From Glebionis coronaria (taxonomy: Eukaryota > Streptophyta > Magnoliopsida > Asterales > Asteraceae), in assembly GCA_025667525.1 (NCBI GenBank), contig CM046875.1:117356340-117420339 (forward strand): a DNA stretch of 64,000 nucleotides. The letters are read 5' to 3'. Positions 21,200 to 32,134 of the stretch are shown piece after piece (the stretch's first letter is position 1; each line of letters opens with the position of its first letter). The notes beneath the pieces are model-generated. The model searched no databases and was not told the DNA's origin. It worked only from the letters and a program-made list of their open reading frames with translations. A program made the position numbers and the translations under genes.

Positions 21200-23890
21200 A
21201 ATATCTTTGGATATATTCCTTTGCCGCAGAAGTCCGCCTTCTGTCGGTTTATTCCTTTGCCATGGGAGTATCTTTTCCATTGGCTTATTCCTTCGCCGCG
21301 GAAGTACTCCTTCCGCGCGCTTCTTCCTTTGCCATGGGAGTATCTTTTCCATTGGCTTATTCCTTCGCCGCGGAAGTACTCCTTCCGCGCGCTTCTTCCT
21401 TTGCCATGGGAGTATCTTTTCCATTGGCTTATTCCTTCGCCGCGGAAGTACTCCTTCCGCGCGCTTCTTCTTTTGCCATGGAAGTATCTCTTCCACGTGC
21501 TCATTATCTTCGCCGTGGAAGGATTCTTCTACGTGCTTCTTATCTTCGCCGTGGAAGTATCTCTTCCACGTGCTCATTATTTTCGCCGTGGAAGTATCTC
21601 TTCCACGTACTTCTTATCTTCGCCGTGGAAGTATCTCTTCCACGTGCTCATTATTTTCGCCGTGGAAGTATCTCTTCCACGTACTTCTTATCTTCGCCGT
21701 GGAAGTAACTCTTCCACGTGCTCATTGTTTTCTCCATGGAAGATTCCTTCCACGGGCTCATTGCTTTCACCGTGGAAGAATCCTTCCACGTTTTCCTTAT
21801 CCTTCGCAGCGGAAGTCCTCCTTCCGCGCGCTTATTCCTTTGCCACGGAAGTATCCCTTCCGTTGGCTTATTTATGCGCGGTGGAAGTATCTCTTCAAAG
21901 TGCTTATTATCTTTGCCGTGGAAGAATCTCTTCCACGTGCTTATTATCTTCGCCGTGGAAGTATCTCTTCCACGTGCTTATTATCTTCGTCGTGGAAGTA
22001 TCTCTTCCACGTGATCATTATTTTCGCCGTGGAAGTATCTCTTCCACGCACTTGTTTTCTTCGCCGTGGAAGTATCTCTTCCACGCGCTCACTATATTCG
22101 CCGTGGAAGTATCTCTTCCACGCGCTTGTTTTCTTCGCCGTGGAAGTATCTCTTCCATGTGCTCATTATTTTCGTCGTGGAATTATCTTTTCCACGAGCT
22201 TGTTATCTTCACCATGGAAGTATCTCTTCCACGTGCTTATTATTTTCGCCGTGGAAGTATCTCTTCCACGCGCTTATTATTTTCGCCGTGGAAGTATCTC
22301 TTCCACGTGCTTATTATCTTTGCCATGGAAGTATCTCTTCCACGTGCTCATTATTTTCGCCGTGGAAGTATCTCTTCCACGTGATTATTATCTTCGCCGT
22401 GGAAGTGCTTCTTCCACGTGCTCATTATTTTCGCCGTGGAAGTATCTCTTCCACGTACTTCTTATCTTCGCCGTGGAAGTAACTCTTCCACGTGCTCATT
22501 ATTTTCGCCGTGGAAGTATCTTTTCCACGTGCTTATTATCTTCGCCGTGGAAGTATCTCTTCCACGTGCTCATTATTTTCGCCGTGGAAGTATCTCTTCC
22601 ACGCACTTGTTTTCTTCGCCGTGGAAGTATCTCTTCCACGCACTTGTTTTCTTCGCCGTGGAAATATCTCTTCCACGCGCTCACTATATTCGCAGTGGAA
22701 GTATCTCTTCCACGCGCTTGTTTTCATCGCCGTGGAAGTATCTCTTCCACGTGCTCATTATTTTCGCTGTGTAAGTATCTTTTCCACGAGCTTGTTATCT
22801 TCGCCGTGGAAGTATCTCTTCCACGTGCTTATTATTTTCGCCGTGGAAGTATCTCTTCCACGTGCTGATTATCTTCGCCGTGGAAGTGCTTCTTCCACGT
22901 GGTCATTATTTTCGCCGTGGAAGTATCTTTTCCACGTACTTCTTATCTTCGCCATGGAAGTAACTCTTCCACGTGCTCATTATTTTTGCCGTGGAAGTAT
23001 CTTTTCCACGAGCTTGTTATCTTCGCCGTGGAAGTATCTCTTCCACGTACTTCTTATCTTCGCCGTGGAAGTAACTCTTCCACGTGCTCATTATTTTCGC
23101 CGTGGAAGTATCTTTTCCACGAGCTTGTTATCTTCGCTGTGGAAGTATCTCTTCCACGTGCTTATTATCTTCGCCGTGGAAGTATCTCTTCCACGTGCTT
23201 ATTATCTTCGCCGTGGAAGTATCTCTTCCACGTGCTTATTATTTTCGCCGTAGAAGTATCTCTTCCACGTGCTTATTATTTTCGCCGTGGAAGTATCTCT
23301 TCCACGTCCTTATTATCTTCGCCGTGGAAGTATCTCTTCCACGTGCTCATTATTTTCGCCGTGGAAGTATCTCTTCCACGTACTTCTTATCTTCTCTGTG
23401 GAAGTAACTCTTCCACGTGCTCATTATTTTCGCCGTGGAAGTATCTTTTCCACGATCTTGTTATCTTCGTCGTGGAAGTATCTCTTCCAGGTGCTTATTA
23501 TCTTCGCCGTGGAAGTATCTCTTCCACGTGCTTATTATTTTCGCCGTGGAAGTATCTCTTCCACGTGCTTATTATTTTCGCCGTGGAAGTATCTCTTCCA
23601 CGTCCTTATTATCTTCGCCGTGGAAGTATCTCTTCCACGTGATTATTATTTTCGCCGTGGAAGGGACTCTTCCACGTGCTTATTATCTTCGCCGTGGGAG
23701 TGCTTCTTCCACGTGCTCATTATCTTCGCCGTGGAAGTATTCTTCCATGGCGCATCGTTATTTTCGCTGTGGAAGTATTCTTCCACGGCGCATCGTTATC
23801 TTTTGCCGAGGAAGTACGCCTTCTACTGGCTCATTCTGCCATAGAAGTACGTCTTATGTTGGCTCATATCTTTGTTGTGGAAGTATGTCT
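21200..23890 (+). repeat. Tandem array of about 70 copies of a self-complementary 37-bp unit
   Basis: Each unit holds GTGGAAG-TATCT-CTTCCAC, a 7-bp stem with a 5-base loop, followed by a spacer such as GTGCTTATTATCTTCGCC. CACGTG is formed in many units. At the left end (about 21250-21480) two variant units form a 74-bp higher-order repeat, with CCATGGGAGTATC and CCGCGGAAGTACTCC variants, present about three times. Because 37 is not a multiple of three, one frame reads three units as a 37-residue peptide repeat and all three plus frames stay open for long stretches; these are not convincing genes. Confidence 0.93.
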
Positions 23891-24450
23891 CCGTGATGAA
23901 TTACTTGGCCCGGATAAGAGTGAATTTCCAAATTTTACATCGTTTATACTTAATTAGATGGAGCCTGATCAACTACGTTTAAATCTAGGAAAAACCGTGA
24001 CAAAATTTTGGAAGTCGTTATCAAAATGTCGTGGCCATAAGACGAATGTAACATCCACATCACCTTATCACAGAAGTACGTCTTCTGTTTATCTTAAGCC
24101 GAATGCAATATTCGCATTATGTTGCATCATCAGTGGGTACAAGAAGTACGCCTTCAAAATATTCACAATGCAACATACGGGTTCCACTTCCACCTTCATA
24201 AAACCTTCTTGTCATCCTCACGTTAGTGATGAACAAGAATTAAACCTTGCCAAATGCGAGTGTTACCCCAGCTATAGAACACGTTTTCTTCTTACGGGGT
24301 CCTTACCGTTTAATCACGGGAAACCAAGCATTCGAGAACAACCACCCGTCTTACGTATACATGTTTTCCCATTTCTTTTGACGTGGATATGCTTACAAGT
24401 AGCAGATATGGTGTAAAGTCTAGTAACCTCGGTGACAACCTCGCATACTA
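23891..24450 (+). other. LARD-like element interior, right non-coding part
   Basis: About 560 bp between the array and the polypurine tract. A 152-codon open stretch (23958-24416) has no recognisable domain and is probably chance. Isolated decayed array-like words (AAGTACGTCTTC, AAGTACGCCTTC) occur near 24075 and 24143. Confidence 0.5.
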
Positions 24451-24462
24451 GACTGGGGGACA
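24451..24462 (+). other. LARD-like element polypurine tract
   Basis: GACTGGGGGACA lies directly before TGATGGCG of the 3' LTR. The same ACTAGACTGGGGGACATG context recurs inside both LTRs. Confidence 0.8.
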
Positions 24463-24992
24463 TGATGGCGTATAGTGGATATGCTCACTATTCACAATCC
24501 CAGCCCATCATCTTTTCGCTAAAAATAGCCCATTACGAGTGGAGTCATATGTTACGGACGACCCACGAGGATGTCCTAGCAGCAAGCCGCACGCGGTTGT
24601 TTAGTGAGCATGATACACGAATGAGTCTAGCATAAAATGATCATGGACCATATAATACTAGACTGGGGGACATGTCGACGTACAGTCGGTATTAGGCCTG
24701 GCCCAACAGGCCCGCGGCCCACACAAACCTAACTTATCCTTTAAGAAACCCTAGCACTATATAAACAAGGGTAGGGGTCTCATTCTACATCAGGTTCTCT
24801 CTCAAAACTACACCTCTTATACAATATATCATCCCGATACTAACTTGACCGTCGGAGGTGGACCCCGGGGCTCCGGCCTCGGGTCCATGTCTAACCGGTT
24901 TACCTTTGTTTGCAGCATTACTCAGGATTCGGGCAGACGACAAACGGCCCAGGAGAGTCGTCAGACCGGCCTAACCAAATTATGCTCCAACA
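24463..24992 (+). repeat. LARD-like element 3' LTR
   Basis: Same sequence as 18638-19165 with about 15 differences by eye, including a 2-base indel (TTTAGTGAGC against TTTAGAGC). It ends TGCTCCAACA against GTATA. Confidence 0.93.
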
Positions 24993-24997
24993 GTATA
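24993..24997. repeat. Target-site duplication GTATA (right copy)
   Basis: Perfect partner of 18633-18637. Confidence 0.95.
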
Positions 24998-26180
24998 CTC
25001 TATATCCCTTAGACTGAGTTGCATATCCCACAAGAATACATGCATCACCTTTCTCTTTCATTTTATCCAAATTATCACCATCTCGAATAATGTAACAAGT
25101 ACATCCAAAAACATTTCGATCATGAATTATGTGATATGGTGTCTCTTTGTGTCTTGGGATAATTAAGGAGCGGTTTTGTGTGTAGCATGCGGTTGACACG
25201 GCTTCGGCCCAAAAGTATAGTGTAAGTTTTGAAGCGGATAATAATGTTCGAGCAGCCTCAACTAAAGTACGGTTTTGTCTTTCAACAACTCCGTTTTGTT
25301 CGGGTATAGATGTTTCATGTTCAATCCCTTCGGCTTCAAAATAGTTTCTCAGTTTTGAATTCAAAAATTATGTACCTCTGTCAGTACGAACCACTTTAAC
25401 TTGAGCTTGGAGACCACGTTGTATCAATTTAAGGAAGCTGATGAGAACGTCGGGTGTTTCATCCTTGGACCTCAAGAAGTGAGTCCATGTGTACCTTGAG
25501 TAATCATCGACTATTACCAGAATATATTTCTTTCCATTGATACTCTGAACACGCATGGGACCACACAGATCCATATGAAGAAGATCTAACCGTCCTTTTG
25601 AGCTTGGTGTGGTTTTTGTTTTAAAGCTACTTCGTTTAGCTTTACAAAGCTCACAAGAAGAACAAAGATGATCTTTGATGAATTTCAAACTTGGAAGGCC
25701 TCTCACAATATCTTTCTTGGAAAGCAAGTTGATGGTATCAAAGTTGAGATGAGAAAGACGTTGATGGCATAACCATGCCTGAGTCGTTGAAGCTTTAGCC
25801 ATGAAGCAAATTGGAGTTGATGAAGTTGTGTCTTGAAGTGAAATTGTGTAAAGATCAGTACCCCGTGTACCGGTAAGTAAGTCATTCCCATCATAATCAC
25901 GAACAAAACATGTCTTCTTTCTGAAAGCAACCTCCAAATCCGCATCACAGAATTGACCAACCGAGAAAAGATTGTGATTGAGCCCTTCTACGTAGTATAC
26001 CCTTTTGATCGTAATATTCCCCTGAACCAAATCTCCATATCCTAGGATCGGTGCAAATTGATCATTTCCGAATCGGACCGTACCCAGGAACTTCTCCACG
26101 AAGTTAATTAGAAGCTTGAGATTCCCCGTCATGTGCTTCGTGCATCCGGAGTCCAGTATGAAGAGAATTATTTGTATCAC
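24998..26180 (-). pseudogene. Copia-1 protease and integrase (start of pol)
   Basis: Read leftward from 26180, directly after a TTTTGCAG splice-acceptor-like site. The first residues carry the aspartic protease motif LDSGCTKHMTG. The GAG-pre-integrase part has the zinc-binding H...H...C...C pattern (CHQRLSHLN, CSSCELCKAK). The integrase core follows with HMDLCGPM, the second aspartate in RTDRGT (normally T-D-N-G-T, here with Asn changed to Arg) and the glutamate in VVERQNRT. One TAA (about 25366) interrupts an otherwise single frame. The frame is cut at 24998 by the LARD-like element, inside GYRVY, and resumes at 18632. Integrase would join the cDNA to host DNA. Confidence 0.92.
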
Positions 26181-26190
26181 CTGCAAAAGA
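26181..26190 (-). other. Splice-acceptor-like site at the Copia-1 gag-pol boundary
   Basis: Minus strand TCTTTTGCAG ends at 26181, followed in phase 0 by the first pol codons (Val-Ile-Gln-Ile). A CTAAC branch-point-like word lies just upstream. The upstream gag frame is different and has stopped at 26260. Copia-2 has the equivalent at 58605. Confidence 0.5.
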
Positions 26191-26257
26191 GTTAGGACAC
26201 GATGGAGCATTTGCTAAATTGGATACCACAGTATTTGTGATTATAGAATCATTAGTG

Positions 26258-29200
26258 TCCTAAGCAACATTTAAAGGCATACTAACACTCGTAGTCACAT
26301 TTTCTTTCCTAACTTTAGGCATCCATTTATATCCAGGAGGACATTGATTAGCAAACCACCATTTCCAAGACTTACTAGCAGACTCATATAGTTCCTTAAT
26401 TTTGCTTCTAGGGTTCTTAGTGGCGGAGTCTGATGCATTACTTTTCTTAGTGGGGGTGGCACCAGAATGGTTCACTTTGCGTTTGGGTTGACTAGCTTTA
26501 ATAGGCAGTGCAACTTGCTTCTTAGTTCTAGTATCTACGCCTTTGACTTTATTCATAGTACACATAGAATGATTAGCATTAGCACACTTTCCATATTTGA
26601 CACAAACAAATTTCACATTCATAGCATTCAAAGCATTCACGGCATTCAAATCGTCATTACATGCGATTACAGACTTTTTATTCTTAAAAACATTCAAATT
26701 CCTAGGGTGTTCTTCTACTTCCTTCATCTTCCCTTGATTCTTGTGTTTCCAGACCTTATCATTCACTTGAGTGCTCTTAAGCTGAGGCTGGCTAACACTA
26801 GTAGTGGAGACTATTCTTGTAGTAGAAGACACACGAATATTAGTGTTTCTAGGAGTCTGATGCGAGTGAGTATCTTTGTTTGTGGGCTTAGTGGGCATTC
26901 TATACATCCCTGGTTTAATCACATTATTGTGCTTAACGCTTGGTGCTATAGTATTCCTTATGGGTTGTTTCTGTGGTAACCTTTCCTTTCCGTCCATCTT
27001 GGGGGCAAACATAGGTTTCGCAAACGAGGAATTTGATAAAGCAGATGGTTTTCCCAAGATAGAGGATCTATTCACATTAGAAGCATTGGGTTGTCTAACA
27101 ACAGGTTTCTTAATGCTAGGTTCCACGATTTTCCCACCCATTTTAGCAACGACTTTCTGCAACTCTGCTATCGCTCTGTCCCTGTCTTGTAACTGAGCTT
27201 TCAACCCTTTAATTTCCAAATTCTGTTCATTCATTTCTCGAAACGTTTGGGAAAGTTTTTCTTGCAATTTATTATCATGTGAAAAACTACCAACGTCTTT
27301 TTGCAAAGCAAGTTCAAGTGAATGACAATGTTTTTTTAAGGAAATCAGTTTTGTGTTGAAGTAACTCAAAAGCCTTTTTGTCAACATTTTCTTTACGTTT
27401 CGAAAGCTCAATTTCAAGACGTTCACATTCTTTGATCTTATCAAGATATTGGCATGCAACTTCAGAATATTCATCAATATCAGCACAAGATGTAAAATAA
27501 GCACACATAACATCTTTAGAAACGCATTCTTGCAAGAGTAAATCATATTCATCTGAAAAATCAGACTTCTCCATTTGAAGATCATCAATGTGTTTCTCAA
27601 GAGATTCAACATATTTTAAATCATCATACATTTCAGTCCGAATGAACTCCTCAAGTTGAAGAACAGTTTCTTTAATCAATGCCGTGTTTGGAATTAAGAG
27701 TTCTTTCACAAGCAAGGTAATATCTTGAGGAATCGGGCGAGTCCACTCAGCATTTTCACGTTTTGCCCAATCTCTTTTAACAATAGATTTAACATTATCT
27801 ATGTGGTGTTTAAGAATACCTAATGTTTTCCTACTCTTTCTTTTAGATTCATCTATAGGGAGGTAGTTTATGTATTAGTAAACATTAGATTTCTTAGGGG
27901 CAAATGCTTTCTTCCACTGAATTCTCTTTTGTTTGCATTCTATAAACACTTCCTCACGAGTTTTCTGAGTTTGTTTGTTGAAAAGACCATAAAGACTATT
28001 CTCATAAGCATAATTATATGGTTTTACAAACTCCTTATTGACAAGAGGTTGACTATCATCATCCCAAAGGGCAGTCTCTTCACTATCGGCACTTACAGGC
28101 ATGCAATCAAGATCGGTCCTTTCAGTCTCACCAAGATAAAGACACGGGTTCGCAGCTTGAGCTTTGGCAAGGTACTCAGGACTTGCAAAGCTAGCTTGAC
28201 CCTTAAACATGGACGGAGGTGCTAGCATTCTGACGGATTGAATAGAATCATGCGTTTTATAAACAACTTTCTTCAAAAATTCGACTTGTTCTTCTAATTT
28301 TGTTATTTTTTCAGTTTCTTTATCGTATCTACTTTTGAAGTCTTGTTTTAAAACATCTACCTCTTGTTTCTTATCCTCAAGAATTTTAGCAGAATCAGTA
28401 GTGGTCATAGAGAGCTTTTGTTCAAGTTCGTTAACTTTGGTATTTGCAAGGTACGTTTTTTGATGTTCATCCATTAAGAAAACATTATAGTGACGCTTCT
28501 CTTTGGCTAATAACTCAAGAGTGGTATTATATTTGTTTTCAAAATCGTCCTTTTGACTTTTTAACGCACTTCCCTTGTACCCCTCAAGCTCTTTGGTTTT
28601 CTGAAGGAGCTCATCTCTATAGCTTTCAGTCATCTTAGTAGATTTGATAAGAGCAGCTTTGCATTCTTCAAAGCTTTGAGTGAGCGTAGCGTTTGCCTTC
28701 TTTAATTGCTTTTGACTCTTTTTATTTTCAGTGACATCTTTTTGTAAAGTAGCAATTAAATTAGCAAGCGCAATACGTTCCTCTTCATCATATTCATTTG
28801 CATGTTGATCATCTTCAGACTCATTATTGCACATGTCTGATGAATCGGGTGTGGTATTGCTATCAACCGTTTCCATCATACACGTGTCATTAATGGCATT
28901 GGGTAGATCACTATGCTCAGGAATGTCATCAAACACATTATATTCATCAGTAGTGTGTACCTTATCGATTGGCTCAGTGTCAAAGATAGGGCCATTGTCA
29001 TCTTCAGTGACTTTGAGAACTTCTTCAACCTTTGCCATGTACGAGTAATGTGCATCGAGCTCTTGATCAGAATCTTCATCATCAGTATCATCAAGCATTG
29101 ATCCTTCCTCAGCTGACAATTTAACCCCTGCTTCCATCTTTTTGCATAGCAGCATCTTTTTCTTATGATAACCAGAGTCTCTAACCCGTTTTGACTTCCT

Positions 29201-30508
29201 GCGTTCCTTTTCCATATGCCCATAACCTTGGCAATTAAAACATTGAATCCCACTCTGCTGAACCACTTGACTTCCAACAGTTTCCCTATTCCCAGTAGCA
29301 GCAACAATCCTCTGAGTATCATACTTGGTAGTTTGTCGATCATACCTTGCAGAACCCTCAACATGTGTTCGATTATGTCGATCATACCTAGAAGGACTTT
29401 CACCACGTCGACGTGTGTCATACCTTGGAGGACTCTCAATATATCGGTTCTTTGTGTTAGATGAAGTACGAAGATTGTTGTTGGTGGGTTTGTAGATTTT
29501 CTTGTAAGTCTTCATTATGTAAGCAATTTGTTGTTTCATCTCTCGGTTCTTTTGAGCTTGGTCTTCATCACTATCTTCTTCAGATGATGACTCAGATGGT
29601 GGTGATGGTGCTCTTGGCACTTTACCTCGAGAGCTTGTGGATGATGAAGACTTAGATGATGTGGAATATCGTGGTAAAGATGATGTAGTAGATTATGGCT
29701 TAGGAGCACGAGAGTGATGATCTTGAACATGTTGTGTGGTAGTCACTAAAGCAAGTGGATTAGCCGTCTTGGCAACACGTTCAGTTCGAATCTCATTTGC
29801 TTCATTCTGAAATTGCTTCAAGATGTCAAAGAGTCAATGATATGAGACCTCGTCTAACTTTTCTTGTTGTTTCACCAAAGTGACGAACCGTGTCCACTCG
29901 GGTTGAAGTTGTTGAAGAAATTGAACATTGACTTGCATGGTGGAGACTTGCAGATTATTTTTTGTCATGTCATTCATCATCTTATAAAACCTGGAGTAGT
30001 AAGAGTCAATTGATTCTCCATCCCTTGAAGTAAACTTGCCAAAATTCCAAAACAAGTTTGTTTTGACATCTTGTTTGTTCAGTGATTCTCCTTGTTGCAA
30101 GCGTTCAATCGCAGTCCACATTTCATGTGTTGTCGGGCATGCATCAACCGTGGAGTAAATATCATCTCCAATCCCACTTAAAACCAGATAGATGGCTTCC
30201 TTCTCCCCATCATGCCAAGCATAATTTTCAGGTGTGAGATCTGCTCTTGTTTCATCACGTTCACTTGCAGGTATTGGATCAGTAGTATCTGTGGCTGCTC
30301 TTAGAGGAATTGAGATCTTCTTAAATATATATGGTCCATGAGTAATACATTTCCTCAAGGCATCACCATTAGGTCTTGTATCAAGATATCGTATGAACCG
30401 TGATTGCCATTGAGCATACCGACCAGACACAAGCATTGGTGGTCTTTCTTTGTTGCCTGCCACCATTATGTTGTTGTTCGTCACACGATATTCGGCAATA
30501 GAATCCAT
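26258..30508 (-). pseudogene. Copia-1 gag with long coiled-coil region
   Basis: The true start is probably the ATG at 30508 (peptide MDSIAEYRV); a GTG four codons upstream only extends the frame. The UBN2-type gag domain (AWHDGEKEAIYLVLSGIGDDIYSTVDACPT and so on) spans 30440-29880. One frame then runs to about 27340 with nonsense codons near 29833, 29695 and 27876. The zinc knuckle CFNCQGYGHMEKER (about 29206-29244) has lost its last Cys to Arg. Residues encoded at 28800-27400 are Lys/Glu/Leu-rich and look like coiled coil. A shift at the A7 run near 27340 moves into a second frame that ends at 26260 with a basic, Ser/Thr-rich tail and CPPGYKWMPK. The extended gag beyond the knuckle resembles Sirevirus-type gag. 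Confidence 0.85.
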
Positions 30509-31340
30509 CTCAATATTCACTGAAATGATGAAGTGAATATGGATCTTAAGTAGATATGTTGTGATTGTTGTTGTGGTTAAAATTCCGAAAATTACAATTT
30601 TTCTTCAGTCCGACAATAAATTCCCCAGTCCGACAAAACGGTAGACCAAAAAAAATTTTGAAATCGCCAAATTTTGAAATCGAGCTAGACAAGTCCTAAA
30701 ACTAGTATGGAAAAAATTTGAATTTACTTGACGGAAAAATTTTAACTCTTATTTTTTTTTTAATCTTCGTGTAAACGATATTCTGAAACTAGTCTAGATG
30801 GTGGCTAAGTCTAAAAAATACTCGAACAAAATTTGGCTAAACATATCTCAATATCCCATCGCAATGTTGTCCCATCGCAATGTTGTCCCATCGCAATGCT
30901 GTCCCATCGCAATGTCTGTCGCAATATCCTATCGCAATGACCCCTGTCGCAATAACCCTGTCGCAATGACCCTGTCGCAATATTCCTATCGCAATCTCTA
31001 ATCGCAATCTTCAATCGCAATAACCAATCGCAATCTTCAATCGCAATACCAATCGCAATCTCAATCGGAATGATAAACCCTAGCGTATTGCGATGGAAGG
31101 CAAGGGAATTCTGTCGCAATGTGGGTATTTTTTCCGAAACTTTAGCTAAAAAATGAGATTTTACGCCAAGAAAGAACGTGATTTTACCCAATCTAAAGCA
31201 ACCAAATCCCTACCACAACTATGAAGGAGATGTGTATCAATATTTAGAGCACGGAAAACACACAAAAACTGAATTCGTGAGATGAGAAAGAGATTAAATC
31301 TTACGAATCAAATAAAAACACAACCAATCACAAATCTACC
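30509..31340 (-). other. Copia-1 untranslated leader
   Basis: About 830 bp between the primer site and gag. It contains the TCGCAAT repeat cluster (separate entry) and no supported gene. Confidence 0.7.
30855..31110 (-). repeat. CATTGCGAT-type repeat cluster in the Copia-1 leader
   Basis: About twenty copies of ATCGCAAT or GTCGCAAT (minus strand ATTGCGAT/ATTGCGAC) with variable spacers of about 6-12 bases; the left end is a regular CCCATCGCAATGTTGT repeat. Related clusters lie in the Copia-2 spacer (53410-53850) and Copia-2 leader (63535-63955). Confidence 0.85.
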
Positions 31341-31358
31341 CCATGGCGATTGATACCA
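31341..31358 (-). other. Copia-1 primer binding site
   Basis: Minus strand TGGTATCAATCGCCATGG begins two bases after the 5' LTR. TGGTATCA matches the usual plant Copia site for initiator-Met tRNA; bases after TGGTATCA differ from the common form. Confidence 0.88.
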
Positions 31359-31360
31359 AA

Positions 31361-31739
31361 TGTTGTCCCATTTATTTAGATGATATAGCACGAATTAAAG
31401 AAAGAAAATAGATGAAGAAGATGAATTCTAGAGAGAGAAAGTAGTGAGAGAAAGTAGAGAGAGAGAGAGATGATTAACTTTGGGAATATTAGATTAGAAG
31501 TGAGAAAAATGAACAACCAACCCTCCTAACATGCTAGGAGGGTAGTATATATAGTCCACCCACATGCGGGCTTTAATGGACTATATATTGGGTCGGGCTT
31601 GTCTTTTGGACTTTAATTAGTTTAAATCCAAGCCCGTAAACCACGACTAATTAACTACCTATTACAACGTTCTAACTAATGTTACAATAATAACCTATGA
31701 CCGAGCATTCTTGTTTGACTCAATATTTTGAGGCTAACA
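31361..31739 (-). repeat. Copia-1 5' LTR
   Basis: Near-identical to 18-392, with the same two hairpins and TATATA core. Its outer edge abuts ATACC, part of the interrupted HROB-like exon. Confidence 0.93.
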
Positions 31740-31744
31740 ATACC

Positions 31745-32134
31745 TAAACAACTGATCACACTACTCCCTTCATCAGCTAAATACTGTATTGCGCAAATCC
31801 AAGGGTCACGCGTAAAATGATCATCCTCACTTGCATCTTCAACTATTTTCTTTACATAATCTTGGGTAGATGTTCCAACAACATCACCAACTTCCTTCGT
31901 CACTGTTGCTTTTTTATACTTTGCTTGCTGAAGAATACCTGCCGGTCCTGGTATGATCCTCAATGGTTTTTTAACACTAGTTGGAAAAACAACCGGGGTC
32001 AAAGGTAGGGGTTGGTTGGGTTGTGAAGCAATTAGACGACCTGGGGAGGAAGTACGTGCCATATTAGGTTGTGTGGCGGAACCAACAAAATTGTACAAAT
32101 TCTTTGGGTAACGAGAATTGTTATCTTCAGCCAT
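31745..32134 (-). pseudogene. HROB-like (homologous recombination OB-fold) exon, interrupted
   Basis: 130 open codons from an ATG. The peptide has a Pro/Ser-rich start, then KKPLRIIPGPAGILQQAK, STQDYVKKIVED, FTRDPWICAIQYL and ends at SCLG. I recognise this from Asteraceae proteins named homologous recombination OB-fold proteins; animal HROB recruits the MCM8-9 helicase in DNA repair. In this plant group such copies are very numerous and may travel with transposons. The exon is cut by Copia-1 and resumes at 17-1. It lies downstream of, and on the same strand as, the DUF1985/Ulp1 gene. Function of this copy is unknown and it is broken. Confidence 0.72.

Larger units (their letters stand above)
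18638..24992 (+). mobile_element. Non-coding LTR retrotransposon (LARD-like) with a large tandem array
   Basis: 6355 bp. LTRs of 528 and 530 bp (TG...CA, roughly 97 percent identical by eye), a primer site with TGGCGCC at 19169, a polypurine tract at 24451-24462, and a perfect 5-bp target duplication in Copia-1 pol. The interior encodes no gag or pol motif. This is the layout of a large retrotransposon derivative that moves with enzymes supplied by another element. The central 2.7 kb is a 37-bp tandem array. The plus-strand direction follows from the primer site and polypurine tract. Confidence 0.93.
18..31739 (-). mobile_element. Copia-1: Ty1/Copia LTR retrotransposon with two nested insertions
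   Basis: The element runs right to left. It has a 5' LTR at 31361-31739, a primer site complementary to initiator-Met tRNA (TGGTATCA at 31358-31351), leader, gag, protease, integrase, reverse transcriptase, RNase H, about 2.4 kb of 3' non-coding DNA, a polypurine tract at 403-393 and a 3' LTR at 18-392. LTR ends are TG...CA. Without the two nested elements it is about 11.8 kb. Flanking 5-mers in minus orientation are GGTAT (5' side) and GGTGA (3' side), an imperfect target duplication. The long coiled-coil gag and long 3' non-coding part resemble the Sirevirus branch of Copia; that is an inference. The order PR-INT-RT-RNase H is the Copia order. Many stops, frameshifts and a lost RT aspartate show that it is dead. 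Confidence 0.93.

Noticed and set aside
21186..22868. 560-codon open frame and several overlapping long frames across the 37-bp array
   Set aside because: They are a by-product of a stop-free tandem repeat read in all frames; composition is fully determined by the DNA unit and there is no domain.
21200..23890. CRISPR-like regular array
   Set aside because: Units are contiguous 37-bp tandem copies without unique spacers, inside an LTR element of a plant genome.
23958..24416. 152-codon frame in the LARD-like element
   Set aside because: No recognisable domain, no conserved motif, and it lies between the array and the polypurine tract where no gene is expected.
30798..31191. Open frames on both strands in the Copia-1 leader
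   Set aside because: They run through the TCGCAAT repeat and encode only its translation.
13..31744. Perfect target-site duplication for Copia-1
   Set aside because: Flanks read TCACC and ATACC on the plus strand, only three of five bases equal; boundaries were kept on the basis of LTR ends and the exon junction.
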